64,000 nt of DNA from Phoenix dactylifera (taxonomy: Eukaryota > Streptophyta > Magnoliopsida > Arecales > Arecaceae): the NCBI RefSeq assembly GCF_009389715.1, contig NC_052393.1, forward strand, positions 2,418,001 to 2,482,000, in the 5' to 3' direction. The translations under genes and the position numbers were made by a program. The notes beneath the pieces are model-generated. The model made no database searches, had not been told where the DNA came from, and saw only the letters and a program-made list of their open reading frames with translations. Of the stretch, positions 1-11,444 are shown one piece after another; position 1 is the first letter of the stretch; every line of letters starts with the position of its first letter.

Positions 1-473
1 TTTCTTGTTCGGATTCTAATTTTGGACTCAGGTCGGACCCGATAAAAGATCGGGTCGAGTTCACCCCTACAATTTTTGACCCAATAGATCATGTATAACC
101 TAGACCCAACTCAAAAAATTCAGATCCGGTTTGGGTCCTAATCGGATCCGGTTATCCTAATCAAGTCCGGTTTGGATGAACCCATCCACGGCTTCAGAAC
201 TTGTGTTTGCACCCTCGCAGGCTGCAGCTTACGACCCCAAATAATTTTATAGATTCGGGTCGGGTCGGGTTGTAGGATTGAAAACCCAAAATTATCGAAA
301 TTTTAAATGGATCGGATTGAGTCTGAATTCAGTAATCCTAGACCCGATTCGAAAAATAGAACGGATCCAATTTTAGGACCCGAACCCAATCCCATAGGTC
401 CTCCAAAATGGGTTGGGTCTAAGCGGATCAGGTCGGGTTCGGTCACGGGTCAACCCAGCCCATTTGCAGCCTT
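1..473. repeat. Cluster of short GGGTCGGG-rich repeat elements, probably hAT-type MITE fragments
   Basis: The stretch is full of alternating GGTCGGGT / GACCCGA words typical of short non-autonomous plant DNA elements. Three successive segment ends look like related termini on the right side: CACCCCTA near 66-73, TTTGCACCCTCGCAG near 208-222 and TTTGCAGCCTTAG near 461-473. The window starts inside the first, so its left end is not visible. No target duplications could be assigned. The assignment to hAT-like MITEs rests on terminal style only. Confidence 0.4.
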
Positions 474-671
474 AGAAGCAGTGAAGCACCAAGTAACAAC
501 ATGAAGGAGTTATGCTGATAATTATTCTCTTTAATTTTTAGAGAGATTACTCAAAAGGTTATTGTGGCCAATATACCAAGAAATGGTGGAAAATTCATCT
601 TTTTGTTACCAACTTATTAATATAAGCAAAATATTAGCTATCTTTTCCTGTTACGATTGCAATCTACAGAC

Positions 672-1975
672 ATGGCTAGAGCACTAGCAGCACCCGATGC
701 GAATCATCCTGAAGGCACCAAGGATCATATGCATCACAATATGAGTGTACTTCAGCAACATGTTGCCTTCTTTGATCTCGATGATAATGGCATTGTGTAC
801 CCTTGGGAAACTTACTCAGGTAACGTTGATGTACTACAGCTTAAATTCCAAGTTTGTGTTAAACTCTCTCTCAATAGTTAGTATAGCCTGAAAAAAAAAA
901 AAAAAAAAAAAAAAAACTCCTGTTGACCCGACCGAAAATTAAGGTTAGCAAAGTTTTTGAATTGGAAATGTCAGTTTCAGTCAACAGGGACTCTCTGTTG
1001 TACCAGAGTTATTAGGAGGGTGGAGAATTAATTTCTGCTAGAATATATTGCTGAAATTGATTTTTCATTAACTTTTCAAAATTCATAATCTGCTTTTTAA
1101 TGACTGACATGGTATATCAGCATCAAGAGCGATTGGGTTCAATGTGATAATATCTTTACTCATGGCCATTGTTATAAATGGAGCTATGAGTTATCCAACT
1201 CTCCCAGTAAGTTTAATCTATAATCCTATAATCCAACTATTAGTTTGATGTTAAATTAATATTCTTTGATTTCGCGTTTTCTCTTCTTTGTTTGGTTACT
1301 TGCAACCACAGGGATGGATACCTTCTCCCTTCTTTCCCATTTACGTTCATAACATCCACAAGGCCAAGCATGGCAGCGACACTGGGACTTATGACCCTGA
1401 GGGCAGGTATTGAGCTAGGATTGGCCTCTTGCTCTCGTAGCAAAAATTCCATCCGAATCCAATTGCCAATCTCTTGCGAGTTTCGGATTGTTCTGATTCT
1501 TCTGTTGCTCATGTACGTTTGATCTTGAATTCAGGTTCCTTCCAGCTAATTTCGAGAACGTCTTCAGCAAATACGCGTGCACGGTCCCTGAGAAGCTCAC
1601 CTTCGCAGAGATGTGGAAGATGACGGAAGGCAACCGAGTGGCTTTTGACTTCTTCGGATGGTGAGCTTTTGTGTGTGTGCTCTCTTTACAGTTTATGCCT
1701 TTACGACCGTTTGTGGTTCAACCATTAGATATCCAAGTGAAAGTAATCTATCAGTCAATTCCATGATTAAGATGATGAATGTTTCAACAAAGGGGTCTTA
1801 AGTTTTCTCTGAAATGGTTTGCAGGGCTGCAGCGAAACTGGAGTGGATAATCCTGTACATACTTGCCAGAGACGAGGATGGTTTCCTGTCCAAGGAGGCT
1901 ATCAGGCGTTGCTTTGATGGGAGCTTGTTCGAGTATTGCGCCAAGCAGCGGGAATCGAATGATAAGAGATCCTAA
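672..1975 (+). CDS. Caleosin / peroxygenase, five exons, 201 aa
   Basis: Caleosins are calcium-binding, heme-containing lipid-droplet or membrane proteins; many act as peroxygenases that use fatty-acid hydroperoxides. Exons chosen: 672-819, 1121-1206, 1312-1406, 1535-1660, 1825-1975, all with GT/AG borders and phases that close on a TAA. Residue H30 precedes an EF-hand loop at about 35-46 ([12 protein letters not shown]). A hydrophobic segment in exon 2 leads into a proline-knot-like region around 73-87 ([13 protein letters not shown]). The second conserved heme-linked histidine is H98 in KAKHGSD. The C-terminal part contains [13 protein letters not shown] and [20 protein letters not shown]. 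Length is in the usual 190-245 range. The ATG at 672 follows an in-frame TTG at 657 that I did not use. Intron 1 holds a 26-bp poly-A run (891-916), and a (TG)n tract lies in the probable 3' UTR. Which caleosin class it belongs to is not settled; it lacks a long N-terminal extension, which suggests the shorter type. Confidence 0.93.
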
Positions 1976-2148
1976 ACTTTTGACTGCTGGAATCCTTGGC
2001 TATGTGTTTTGTTGCATTTAGACAGTCAGACTTGTCAGTTCTCGTGCTATAAAGTCTGCCGTCTCTGGTGCGGTCTTGGCAGTGGAACAATGGTTGGTTT
2101 TCTTTGGCTGCAACAGAGGCCAGATATTGTGGAGTTTTTCTTCTGTTC

Positions 2149-2176
2149 TGTGTGTGTGTGTGTGTGTGTGTGTGTT
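2149..2176. repeat. (TG)n microsatellite in the caleosin 3' UTR region
   Basis: About 14 TG dinucleotide repeats lie 175 bp after the caleosin stop codon, probably inside the transcribed 3' UTR or just past it. Confidence 0.85.
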
Positions 2177-2299
2177 TTGCTGGAGACCGACCATCTCTGT
2201 ACTCATTGTGAATCCCATTTCATTGAAGACTGTAGTTCTGTTCTCTTCGTGGACTTCTCTGTGGTGCAGGAGACCCATCTTACTCTATGGTAATTAAGA

Positions 2300-3366
2300 T
2301 TATCATCTGGGATTTGAATGGCGAAGGGTCAAAAAAGAGAACTTTTGAGAAAAGAAAGTAGGACAAAGAAGGGTAGTGACGGGCTGTTGCGTTTCCTCGA
2401 GGAAATCCCTGGAAAAGGTGTGAAAGATCCATGGAAATTTTTAGGTAGGAAATGATGGAAACGGTTGCTGCATTAAAAGATTATGAAACTACGTAAATAT
2501 TTATGCGACATCATGATGTGTGAATCTCTTACCACTTCTCGCATCCAATTACTTGGACAGGTGGAGATTTAATTTTTTTTAAGCTTTAAGTGGAATATTT
2601 TTGAAGTCCATGTTTGTGTCTCTTACCATTTTACTCTTTTCTTAACCATTTCTCTTCTCTTGCATTAGCTTCAGTCAAAAGGCTTTGAAAATTCAAAAAC
2701 TTTAAATTACTAATGCATAAAACTATAATTTTGAAATCAGAAACCTCTATACAGCTATGTGTTTCTCAAACCCAAAATCGAATCGACTACTTTTTATTCT
2801 TAATATTTCAAAAAGTAAGAAGGAAATCTTGGTGAAAAGAAGGAAAACATAACTGGCCTTCTCATTCTCAAAAATACCACCCCTGCAAATCCATTGAAGT
2901 AAATAACAGAATGTTTCCTTCAGATATTTCCCAGTTATAGCCACTAGGCAGCAACATATTCTGCCCTTCTAGGGGCAGCAAATCATAGGTAGGATGCAGA
3001 GACAGTTGGAAAAATTCGGATTAATCTACATATTATTTTATACTTTTATTAAGAACACTAATGGCCAAAAAATGGCCACTTTGATAATTCAGACAATCCT
3101 AGAGAAACTCACAGGCTACTTAAAATTTGGTGGTGCAAACTGCTGAATAAGTAAATGCCATTTGTTTCAGGAATCTAATTGTCCACTACTTTTCAGAATA
3201 TAAAAAGAAAACAAATGGAAGATGGAAGAATACCAGAATATGAGCTTATACACAATAGCTAATAGCATAAAGTAGTCTTTGCCACCAAATCGTGAACGAA
3301 TTGGCCAACACTTAGCTGCAAAAAGACTGGTTGGCAGGAACTAAGCTGGACATGCAACAAGATTGA
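2300..3366. other. Intergenic, no gene seen
   Basis: AT-rich sequence between the caleosin gene and the small gene at 3367. Reading frames here are short and of low complexity, and I recognise no repeat family. Confidence 0.6.
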
Positions 3367-3609
3367 TCACTGAGGAAGCAAGCCATCATCAAAGTTCTGA
3401 GAGTAGCTCTCGGGGTCATATCCAAACCTCACCGAACTCCTCGACTTCAACGCCAGCCTCCACCGCAACTTCACCTTCCACAACATTTGTCTCACGGGCA
3501 TAGACCGCCGCGCCTTCCCCGGAGCAACTCCACTCTCTTCTTTGGCAACTCTCTTCGTCCAGTTCATCGCATGGATTCTTGTCTTGCACCCGAGGCTTGG
3601 GAGGATCAT
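3367..3609 (-). CDS. Small basic protein ending in a YDPxSYSQNFDDG-type motif, function unknown (80 aa)
   Basis: A single-exon frame from ATG at 3609 to TGA at 3367. The second half is strongly basic (RQMLWKVKLRWRLALKSRSS) and is followed by RFGYDPESYSQNFDDG near the C-terminus. Many small uncharacterised plant proteins end in a similar run: a basic region, then Y-D-x-x-S-Y-x-x-N-F-D-x-G. The resemblance is recalled rather than searched. No signal peptide or membrane segment is visible. The segment is more GC-rich than its flanks, as expected for coding DNA. The N-terminal 30 residues look less convincing, so the true start could be the internal ATG of MLWKVK, or an upstream exon could exist. 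I can assign no function. Confidence 0.5.
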   Translation of the reverse strand: MILPSLGCKTRIHAMNWTKRVAKEESGVAPGKARRSMPVRQMLWKVKLRWRLALKSRSSVRFGYDPESYSQNFDDGLLPQ

Positions 3610-6600
3610 TTTTAGGCTCTCCTTGCCTCAACCTTGATCAAATACCCATGCCTAGATGTTTGTTTAATTATAGGGAGCTCCAATGTGATGAAGACCATGA
3701 AAAATGTCTCAGAAGGCATCATCATCATATGTCCCACCACATCATAAATAATGTGCTTCAAGTCAATATTTTTTAACAGAGAGGAGAAGGCCACTGTCCA
3801 TGGACCACAGGTGGCCGGCCCCCTCTTGCCTCCACTCAACATCATGCAAGTTGGTGGGAGCATAGGAGAGGATTTACTACTCTAATGCAGTTGCGTCAGT
3901 GATGGGGAGACGCATCTTTGAATTAAAAAAGATCATCACTTTTGTCCGAGCAAAACAATCTTGCAAGTGGCTCGAGTATCCCAGATATGGCTCGAGTCCA
4001 AAACAATTCAGTCCTCTTGTTGGATTTTGAGTTGAAAGACTAGCTGCCACTGCATCCTATCTAAATTAGTTCAGAAGCTTGGATCTAGCTCACACCATTC
4101 AGATTTCTGATCTGAAGGTGCTCGAGTGAACGAAGGTCCAACTTGGAGGCTGGAAACCATTTGAATTCAGGTTGCCAAACCCCTAACCAAGTTGTGATGA
4201 CGCCTTGCTGAGAGCATCTAAATAGGCCAATTTAGATTGATGAGGCCTGACTCTTTTGACATTACCTTTCCAGATGCCCCTTTAATGGCTTATGAGGGGA
4301 CGCTCTTGACACCAATATGCTCCATAGTTTGGAGCATAACTTTTCACTTCATAGATCTGTGTCATTTTGATTTAGGAAAGCAAAGGGGATAGATTGGAAT
4401 CCACTTTTATGTGGGCAAGGAGTCATGAAGAACATAGGCCTGACAAAAAGGTTGTTAGGTCTATGATTTCCTCTGATAGCAGTTTCAGCAGTTGCCAATA
4501 TATTATCTTGGAAGAGTGTTGGGTATCAGTGGTAGAGGCCAGATCAAATTGCTTTTGTAATTCATCCTTTGGCTTTTAGTAATGACTGGTGAGGCAACAA
4601 CATGAACAAAGAATAGAATCACAGTCTTTAAATAGTTAAATCAAAAGGCAATCATAGGGTATTTATTAGATATAAAGCTGGTAAAGATAGTTAAATGCAG
4701 CACTTGGTGAAGACTGATTAAAAGATTAATTTCTGATTAAAACATTAATTTAGTTGTTTAAATAATTACAAATGGTAGACAAAAGGGGACCATTTTTCCA
4801 CCGTCCAGTATTTTCGTTCCATTTTTTTTTTTGTAGATGTTCCATTCTTTTCAACATATCACCATCCTAATTCATTCTACAAACTTACAGATCACCAGAT
4901 CCTTCATTCTCTATACCCAAATCCAATCTAAATATAATCCAATCAATTTGATATGATATAAAATTATTTCATTTCATCGACAAAATTCTCAACACATTGA
5001 CATAGCAAATCCTTTCAAGAATTCATCTATCGGTAAATTGAATATATAGCAGTCACACTCAACCTAATAGATTGAGGCTGCAGATCATAGGCTCATAGCC
5101 AAACACCTGCATGAGGATTTAGGTGAAAGCTTTACCGCATGATAGATTACAAATCAGGAGCAAGCAAAAACAGGATGGCAGCATATAACCATTTAATATA
5201 TCAAAAAAAAAAAACTCATCCTAATAGAATTTGGAATCACACAGTGGCATCATAGCACCATTCTACATTATAGATTAAAACTTAGCGCCTATTTGAATCC
5301 AATCAATATGCAACTTATGAGCCTGACAACAGCATTAAAAAAATAAAAAAATGCAATTTAAATGTCCACGATCGACAATATAATATATATATATATATAT
5401 ATATCTTATCAATTTCTTGCAGCTATTTTCACTTCAGAAATACTAGTATGCTACCTAACATACCTGAGCAGAGCAAGAATTTATAAAAGCTCTTATAAAT
5501 TATAAATGTCCAAATTATGCAACTTTCAGCAAAGGCAAGATAAAAGCTCTTATACCGACCTCCCAGAATGGAGGATCAGATTTAAGGTTGGCAAGAGCAA
5601 CAGAACCCTGTAGTTTGAACATGTTACTGCCACTAGGATTCTGAAATGGCTGAATCACCTCCTTGGGACCATTAAATTATTGAAGCCTCTCCAACCACCA
5701 TTAATTTTACATCTTTAACCTTCTGAAAGTAATACATAGATGCATTCAGTTAGACATAGTCCAATGATTGAGAAATTAAGTTGTTATTGTGTCATGGGAC
5801 AAAATCTCTGAACAGGACTTCAGGTTACCAGCCCCCTGAAAGGTTGGTCTGAAACAGTTGGAAATTTCCTAGACTCACAGTCTGCCAAACTATATATATT
5901 TATTTCTATTCGATAGATAATATGGCAGCTGGAAAACCTAGAGGATGCATTTAAAAGGTGAAATAATACAAGTGATTTGGGGACCTGCTAGGTTTGCAGG
6001 AAAACAAATGCTCCCCTGCTCTTGATGTGATAGTTCATGAAAGGATAATACTAGTTAGATGGTTAGTATCATCCCATTCAACATTCAAATCGTTTAGATC
6101 TCAAATCATGCTGTTTATGTGGTTTATATGTAAGCACTTGCACCCTTATTGGCGAATCACAGATATAGCTAAAAGCCTAAAACAATCATTTGAACATGGG
6201 TTTCATAAAGAAGAACTAACATCAGTGATCAAATTCAACTTTTATTACATAACAGAAATTTTTAAATATGACTAACTAATCAGATGAGCAAGTAGAGAAA
6301 AGAAGACATGGTGCAACCATATAGGATTCAAAGTTTAGTAACACTTGGAGGGTTTGAATTTCCATGGACAGGTTAAGCAAAACAGAAAAAATAAGGCATG
6401 AAGCACAACAGATAATTTTTTTTCCAATTATTTAAGAAAAATAAAAGTGCTGGTAAATAAATTGAGTTCTGCGAGCAAATTGTTGGATGATGTGCAAAAT
6501 CATCACCCATGTCGGATCACATCATCATGCATATGTCAGTAGTTTGATGGTACAAAAATTTCCCATGTACCATAACTGAACTGAACTGATAAGCAAATAA

Positions 6601-7246
6601 TCACACAATTTACAGCATGGTAGGCCATGTCCAGTGCCGAGACGCTGCATGTCGAAACCCTTTGTTACACCTAGCAATTTTAGAATGCTGCTATCAACAT
6701 GACTATAAGAGACATAGTATCCATCAATGCCACTACCACAAACTTCATATGGAACAGCTTCTTCATGCATCTGTTTAGGCCTCACCTCATCTTGTGGCCC
6801 ATATTCATCCATAGGTGTTCCAGTATCATGTGAGTCAATAAGTCATTTCACACCTTTTGCTAGAAATAATAACAATAATCATGAACATTAATAACTAATA
6901 CATAAATTTATATATTTTTATTAAAAATGGCATCTATAACTGAACAAAATTCTGAACAGATTCCACTTCTAGCATGTTTGGATTATCAAAATGAAGCAAA
7001 CAAGCAAAACACTAATTATAATTGGAATATAAGATGTTTAATGACCTTTCCTGAATGATTAAGGGTTATCATTTTGAGTCATCGTTCGATGTTATGTAGT
7101 CACAGATTGCCAGAAATTTCCTATGGATCACGTTGCTCATGATCCGAAACCACAAACAAATAGTTGGGTGATGCATGCCATTGAGCATGATGCACGGAGT
7201 TGGTATGTGTAAATAACATCACCATTGAGTGGACAAGAGATACCTC
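3610..7246. other. Long intergenic stretch, nothing firmly identified
   Basis: No frame here shows a recognised protein family. An (AT)n run lies near 5380-5404. The small open frames, including those at 5994-6275 and 6525-6812, have no recognisable domains and base composition like their surroundings. Confidence 0.5.
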
Positions 7247-7380
7247 TGTCACAACCCAGAACCTCACCCAAAATGGCTAGCCAGAAGGTATTATTTGGGC
7301 TCCTTGATCCTGTATAAGTACCCAAGATCTACCCAGTGAATAACCAATGTGGGACTAAACACACGTCCAACCTCCAACCA
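7247..7380 (-). mobile_element. TRIM-like LTR (solo, degraded 5' end)
   Basis: On the minus strand this reads as one LTR of the small LTR family seen at 59607: TTTAGTCCCACATTGGTTAT, then CTTGGGTACTTATACAGG, then GGCTAGCCATTTTGGGTGAG, ending in TTGTGACA. The expected TGTGAGGA start is not preserved. There is no partner LTR and no primer-binding site next to it. Confidence 0.7.
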
Positions 7381-8185
7381 AATAGTCATACAGTGCACTA
7401 AATGACCCAAATAGTGATTATAAGAATTAGTGAATGCCAAGTTCAAATCCCACTCTGTGTATTGCACAAGAGTGCAGATAGCCATGTTGTATCCCGACCC
7501 AAGCCTGGTAGAGCATGAGTGAGAGAGGATACGAGTAATATGATGCTAGTTGGATGCAATGGTTGGACATCTGGCCACATTTCAGAGCTGAATATTGCAT
7601 GATATATGAAATACTGATGGTGAAAAGCACCTATAAGCAAATGTTTATGTTACACTTTTTCTCAAAACACAGCGAGACGCAGAGCATAGGAATCTCTTTT
7701 GTAGTGGGCATTCCATGATCGTGAGTTTACAACTATGTGTTTACCCCTAAGTTGTGTCAGAAACTGTGATCTCCTTGCATCCTTAGTTCCTGTGCATCAT
7801 AGCAAAAAGATGGCGTCTGTTATAAATGTGGGTTATGACATCTAAAACCTAGAAAGGTCAAGCAAAATAGTAATATACAATGAATTAAAGCTCACGGAAG
7901 GTCAACTCTATCTTTATTCCCAATAAAACTATCAAAAGTTTGCTCACATTTTCAACCAAGATTCTCTACCTGACTCATGAATTGAATGGATAAGCTCTAT
8001 GATCAATAAATAATGCACAATTCCAATAGAAAGGAAACATAAATAGAATAAATTGATCAAAAAAAGAATTTTAATATTTGTTAAATAAGATTTGATGTAA
8101 GATATATTCTCTCTAGGTCTAGGCTAACTTACTTTGCTTATCTTATTTTATTGAAAGAACTCTTTTATTTGTTTTCTATTGGTCA

Positions 8186-8324
8186 TGTAAGAACTCCCGG
8201 ACCTCACCCAAAAAAAACTAGCTAGGAGGTATTATTTAGGTTTTTTGACATTGTATAAGTATCCAAAACCTACATGGTAAATAGTCAACATGAAACTAAA
8301 CTTATGCCCATATGGTTCCTCACA
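8186..8324 (-). mobile_element. TRIM-like solo LTR
   Basis: On the minus strand it starts TGTGAGGAACC and ends TTCTTACA, about 139 bp, with the family's internal words (TACTTATACAATG, CTAGCTAG, GGGTGAGGTCC). No target duplication is visible at its edges. A plus-strand fragment of the same family begins about 20 bp to its right. Confidence 0.72.
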
Positions 8325-8344
8325 TATTCCTCCAATTTTGGCTC

Positions 8345-8650
8345 TAGCATCGATCTTGGATAGCTATACAAGGCCAAAGAATCAAAATAATATTTCTAGC
8401 TAGCCTTTTCAAGTAAAGTCCTGGGTTGTCTCAAATAGTATCAAAGTAGATTCCGCCTATGAGATATATGGACTAAGGGACACCGTAGCGCAAATCTATT
8501 TGAATTTGATTATGGGCTGACATGGTGTTTGTAATTGGATTTATAGTACATATGATTAGATTTGAATGAGTTTGGATCCTTATTCTAGTGACGTGGAGTA
8601 TGTGAGAAGTTATGCATGCATATGTTTAGTTTCACTTCGGCTGTGCATTG
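8345..8650 (+). mobile_element. Truncated TRIM-like element (LTR end, internal region, start of second LTR)
   Basis: The end of a first LTR (CTAGCTAGCC ... TGGGTTGTCTCA) is followed by a decayed primer-binding site (AGTATCAAAGTAG). An internal region similar to 59744-59907 comes next, then the beginning of a second LTR (TGTGAGAAGTTATGCATG, TTTAGTTTCACTTCGG). Its left part is missing. Confidence 0.65.
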
Positions 8651-9629
8651 GGCAGGGTTTAGATTTCTTACCTACTCCTGAGTCCGAGGTAGAGGTTGAG
8701 AAGGAGATGGACTTCGGGAGAGCATTGAGTTCGAGAGACAAATCTCCAAATCAGCTCATTGTTTGTTTTATAATAACAAACTGTTTCTGTAAACAAAAGC
8801 GGCCTATAACAGCAGTTTTATATACTATATTAGAAGTGCTGAAAAGAAATACCTGTACTGATCTAAGATTCGAAGAAAAATTCTATCTCTATAAAAATTA
8901 CAGATATAAGAATTGCCTGGCTTCAAATTTCTGAAAATATTGCGGCACTTACCATTTGAACAACATATTTTTTCACTTGTGATCTGTTGGCCATATTATT
9001 TTAAAAAAAATGTATATTAAAGTGGTCAGTTGTCACGGTCCGTATGTGATATATTAGTTGAAAATTAAAATTTTCCACATGGATATCTTATGGGCATAAT
9101 CCCATGGTTGAGAACTATGTAAGCCTGGTCTTCAGAGTATAATTTGGCTTGGGTTAAAACCATCCAAAGTTTATAATTTATTGAGGTAGCAAATCATGAA
9201 CAATATAATGTCGAAAATGACATTAGATAGCAATGTGAATCTACAATCCATGAGCATTTCTTCTTAACTAAATTATATAAAATTTAAAAATCAATAAATA
9301 AAATTCAAGTTATGGAACAAATGATATCGAAAGATAAAAAAGAAAAATAAAGAAAGAATCATTCAAAAATTTTTCTATAGTTTGTCGGTCATGCAGTCAT
9401 CAACACTTGCATAACTCACACCATAGAGAGAAAGAATTGAAGAGATATATAAGATTGCTTGGTGAAAGCAGCAACTTAAAAAATGACTAGATAAATTATT
9501 CTTTCAATCACAGTCAAAAAAATAACTAACAACTATAATCCAATCACAGAGTTCCAGTTCACTCGCTCTTCTTCAACTCGAATAACTTTGGCTGAAGGAG
9601 AGAGAGAAAAGAAGAATAAGAGAAAAGCT
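8651..9629. other. Intergenic region downstream of the calmodulin-like gene
   Basis: AT-rich, without a recognisable gene. The part next to 9630 is presumably the 3' UTR and terminator region of the minus-strand calmodulin-like gene. Confidence 0.5.
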
Positions 9630-10170
9630 CTATATGTTGAGAGGACGACCACCACCTGTCATCATAACCTTGAATTCTTGAAAGCTCACCATCCCGTCCC
9701 CATCCCGATCCACTCCTCTTATCATCTTCCGACATTGCGCGGTTGTCACCTCCTCTCCCAGCCCCTTCAACACGCCCCGCAACTCACTCGCCGAGATCTT
9801 TCCATCATGGTCCTCGTCGAACACCGCAAAGGCCTCCCTTAGATCTGCCTCCTGAACTCCCTCCCCAGCTCGATTAATATCCTTGAACTCCGCAAGGTTG
9901 ATGAAGCCATCCCCGTCTGCATCAGCTTCCTTCATCATCATCTCCAGTTCATGATCGTCCGCCGGGGGACGCCCGAGTTTTGCCATCATGTCCCGCAGCT
10001 CCGCCGCCGATATCTTCCCGTCCCCGTTCGTGTCGTACAAGCGAAAGACCCGCTCGAGCTCGTCTTCGACCGGAGGCGTGGCAGCCGGGCTAGAGGGAGA
10101 AGGACCCTCCTCGTCCTCCTCCTCCACCTTCTTCTTCCTGAGATCACCAAACCGAGATTGAAGAAGACCC

Positions 10171-10172
<2 letters not shown>
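9630..10172 (-). CDS. Calmodulin-like protein with four EF-hands (180 aa)
   Basis: An intronless calcium sensor of the plant CML family, expected in cytosol or nucleus, binding Ca2+ and then target proteins. Four canonical 12-residue loops are visible: D47-E58 (DTNGDGKISAAE), D84-E95 (DADGDGFINLAE), D119-E130 (DEDHDGKISASE) and D155-E166 (DRDGDGMVSFQE). All have D at position 1 and E at position 12, so all four should bind. The acidic, proline-rich N-terminal 37 residues replace the short calmodulin start. I chose the ATG at 10172. An in-frame ATG further upstream at 10370 would add a tail read through a CT repeat, and a TATA box lies between the two. The protein lacks the long central helix composition of true calmodulin. 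The particular CML number cannot be fixed without a tree. Confidence 0.93.

Positions 10173-10201
<29 letters not shown>
10173..10201. repeat. (GA)n / (CT)n tract in the 5' UTR of the calmodulin-like gene
   Basis: The dinucleotide run directly abuts the start codon; on the gene's strand it reads as CT repeats. CT-rich leaders are common in plant 5' UTRs and can be bound as GAGA-like elements. Confidence 0.85.
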
Positions 10202-10204
<3 letters not shown>

Positions 10205-10248
10205 ATCCGAAGCTCTTTGCTAGCCTTTCTTGGAGAGCTTTTGATTGA

Positions 10249-10257
10249 TATATATAG
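10249..10257 (-). promoter_or_regulatory. TATA box of the calmodulin-like gene
   Basis: CTATATATA on the minus strand, about 77 bp upstream of the ATG, with the CT-rich leader between them. Confidence 0.6.
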
Positions 10258-10281
10258 AGCGAGGAGAAGAACTGGGGGCTC

Positions 10282-10389
10282 GGAGAGCGTACGTGGCCGA
10301 AATTATTCAGTACCATCTTAGTTTGACTCGAAGAAGGACACCGTTTAGCTTTTTTTGCCTTGCATGGCAAGGAGAGCGTACGTGGCCGA
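10282..10389 (-). promoter_or_regulatory. Pair of identical 19-bp promoter repeats, each with an ACGTGGC (ABRE/G-box) core
   Basis: GGAGAGCGTACGTGGCCGA occurs at 10282-10300 and again at 10371-10389. Both lie upstream of the TATA box of the minus-strand calmodulin-like gene. ACGTGGC is the core bound by plant bZIP factors of the ABF/AREB group, so abscisic-acid or stress control is plausible. The second copy sits inside the longer reading frame discarded for the CML start. Confidence 0.55.
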
Positions 10390-10561
10390 GTCGCAATCTA
10401 TTAGCTTCTTGTCTTTTATATACTTCTGACCTTATCGTAATCTTTTTTAAGAATAAAATATTATATTTTAAGTTTAGTTCTAATAAAATAAGAGTTTTGA
10501 ATAAGTGAAATTTCTAGTTAAATAAGGTAAATCTTATAGAACTTTTATTTAAGTAGAATTC

Positions 10562-10566
<5 letters not shown>

Positions 10567-10592
<26 letters not shown>
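10567..10592. repeat. (TA)n microsatellite
   Basis: About 13 TA repeats in the intergenic region upstream of the calmodulin-like gene. Confidence 0.85.
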
Positions 10593-10598
<6 letters not shown>

Positions 10599-10599
10599 T

Positions 10600-11189
10600 A
10601 TGTATATATGTATGGATACATATATAACTCAAAAACATAAAGCTCAAAAAGCATAAAATGCTGGACGTAATCCGAGTCAGCCAATGCATAATGAAAATTT
10701 TGGGTTGGATGCGGCCGGATCGATTCTCGGACTCGGAACCCAATCCGAGAAAAAGGAATTCCACATGCCCAAACCTCGAAAGAGTCGAGGTTTAAAGGTC
10801 TAGGATCTCGCATGCGAGATAACTGAGAATCCGAGCTATGGATTGCCTGCGATCACCGGACCCATAAGAAAGTAAAGTGCTGACCTGTGGCCAAGAATTG
10901 CCAGTGCGGCCGATGCAACTCCGTGATTCCTTTGCTTGGAACTCTGGTGCTCGCAAAATCTAGAATTTACATTTTTTGTGGCTACTCCAGTAACCGTCAG
11001 TATGCCATTTTATATTATGCTGTGATTATATACAATCCCGACATTCCAGGAGCTATATTCTCTTCGTTATCTCCTATATTTTCTTAATCATTTTAGATCT
11101 CTTCTGGATATGCTTATTCTTATGCTAGTTTTAAATGAGATTTGATCGGAACAGGCGGTTTTATTAGAGCTTCCTGATTTCCTCCCATG
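10600..11189. other. Intergenic, no gene seen
   Basis: The part near 10690-10860 is slightly richer in GC and has short ATCCGAG / CTCGG repeats, possibly an old element fragment. No coding potential was recognised. Confidence 0.4.
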
Positions 11190-11197
11190 CCTCCGGC

Positions 11198-11413
11198 CAG
11201 GGCCGGCCCGAGCCCTAGGCGACCGAGGCGGTCGCCTAAGGCCCCGAGCCAATGGAAGGCCTCCGAGAGGCTGACCAAAAGGAAGCAAAAGCCCCATATA
11301 AAACGGGATCTGAAGCTGGCTACGAGTCTTCCCCCTTGATGGAAGGGAGGTGGAGAGTTTCCTGACCTGCAGAGGGGCAATTTGGAAAGTTGGGGACAGT
11401 AGTTTTGTTTTGG

Positions 11414-11444
<31 letters not shown>

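Noticed and set aside
8566-8934. 122-codon plus-strand frame
   Set aside because: Its first part overlaps a TRIM-like internal region and LTR; the rest has no protein features.
10173-10370. Longer N-terminus for the calmodulin-like protein (start at 10370)
   Set aside because: The extra 66 codons run through the CT repeat and the TATA box and have no protein character; the ATG at 10172 fits the family.
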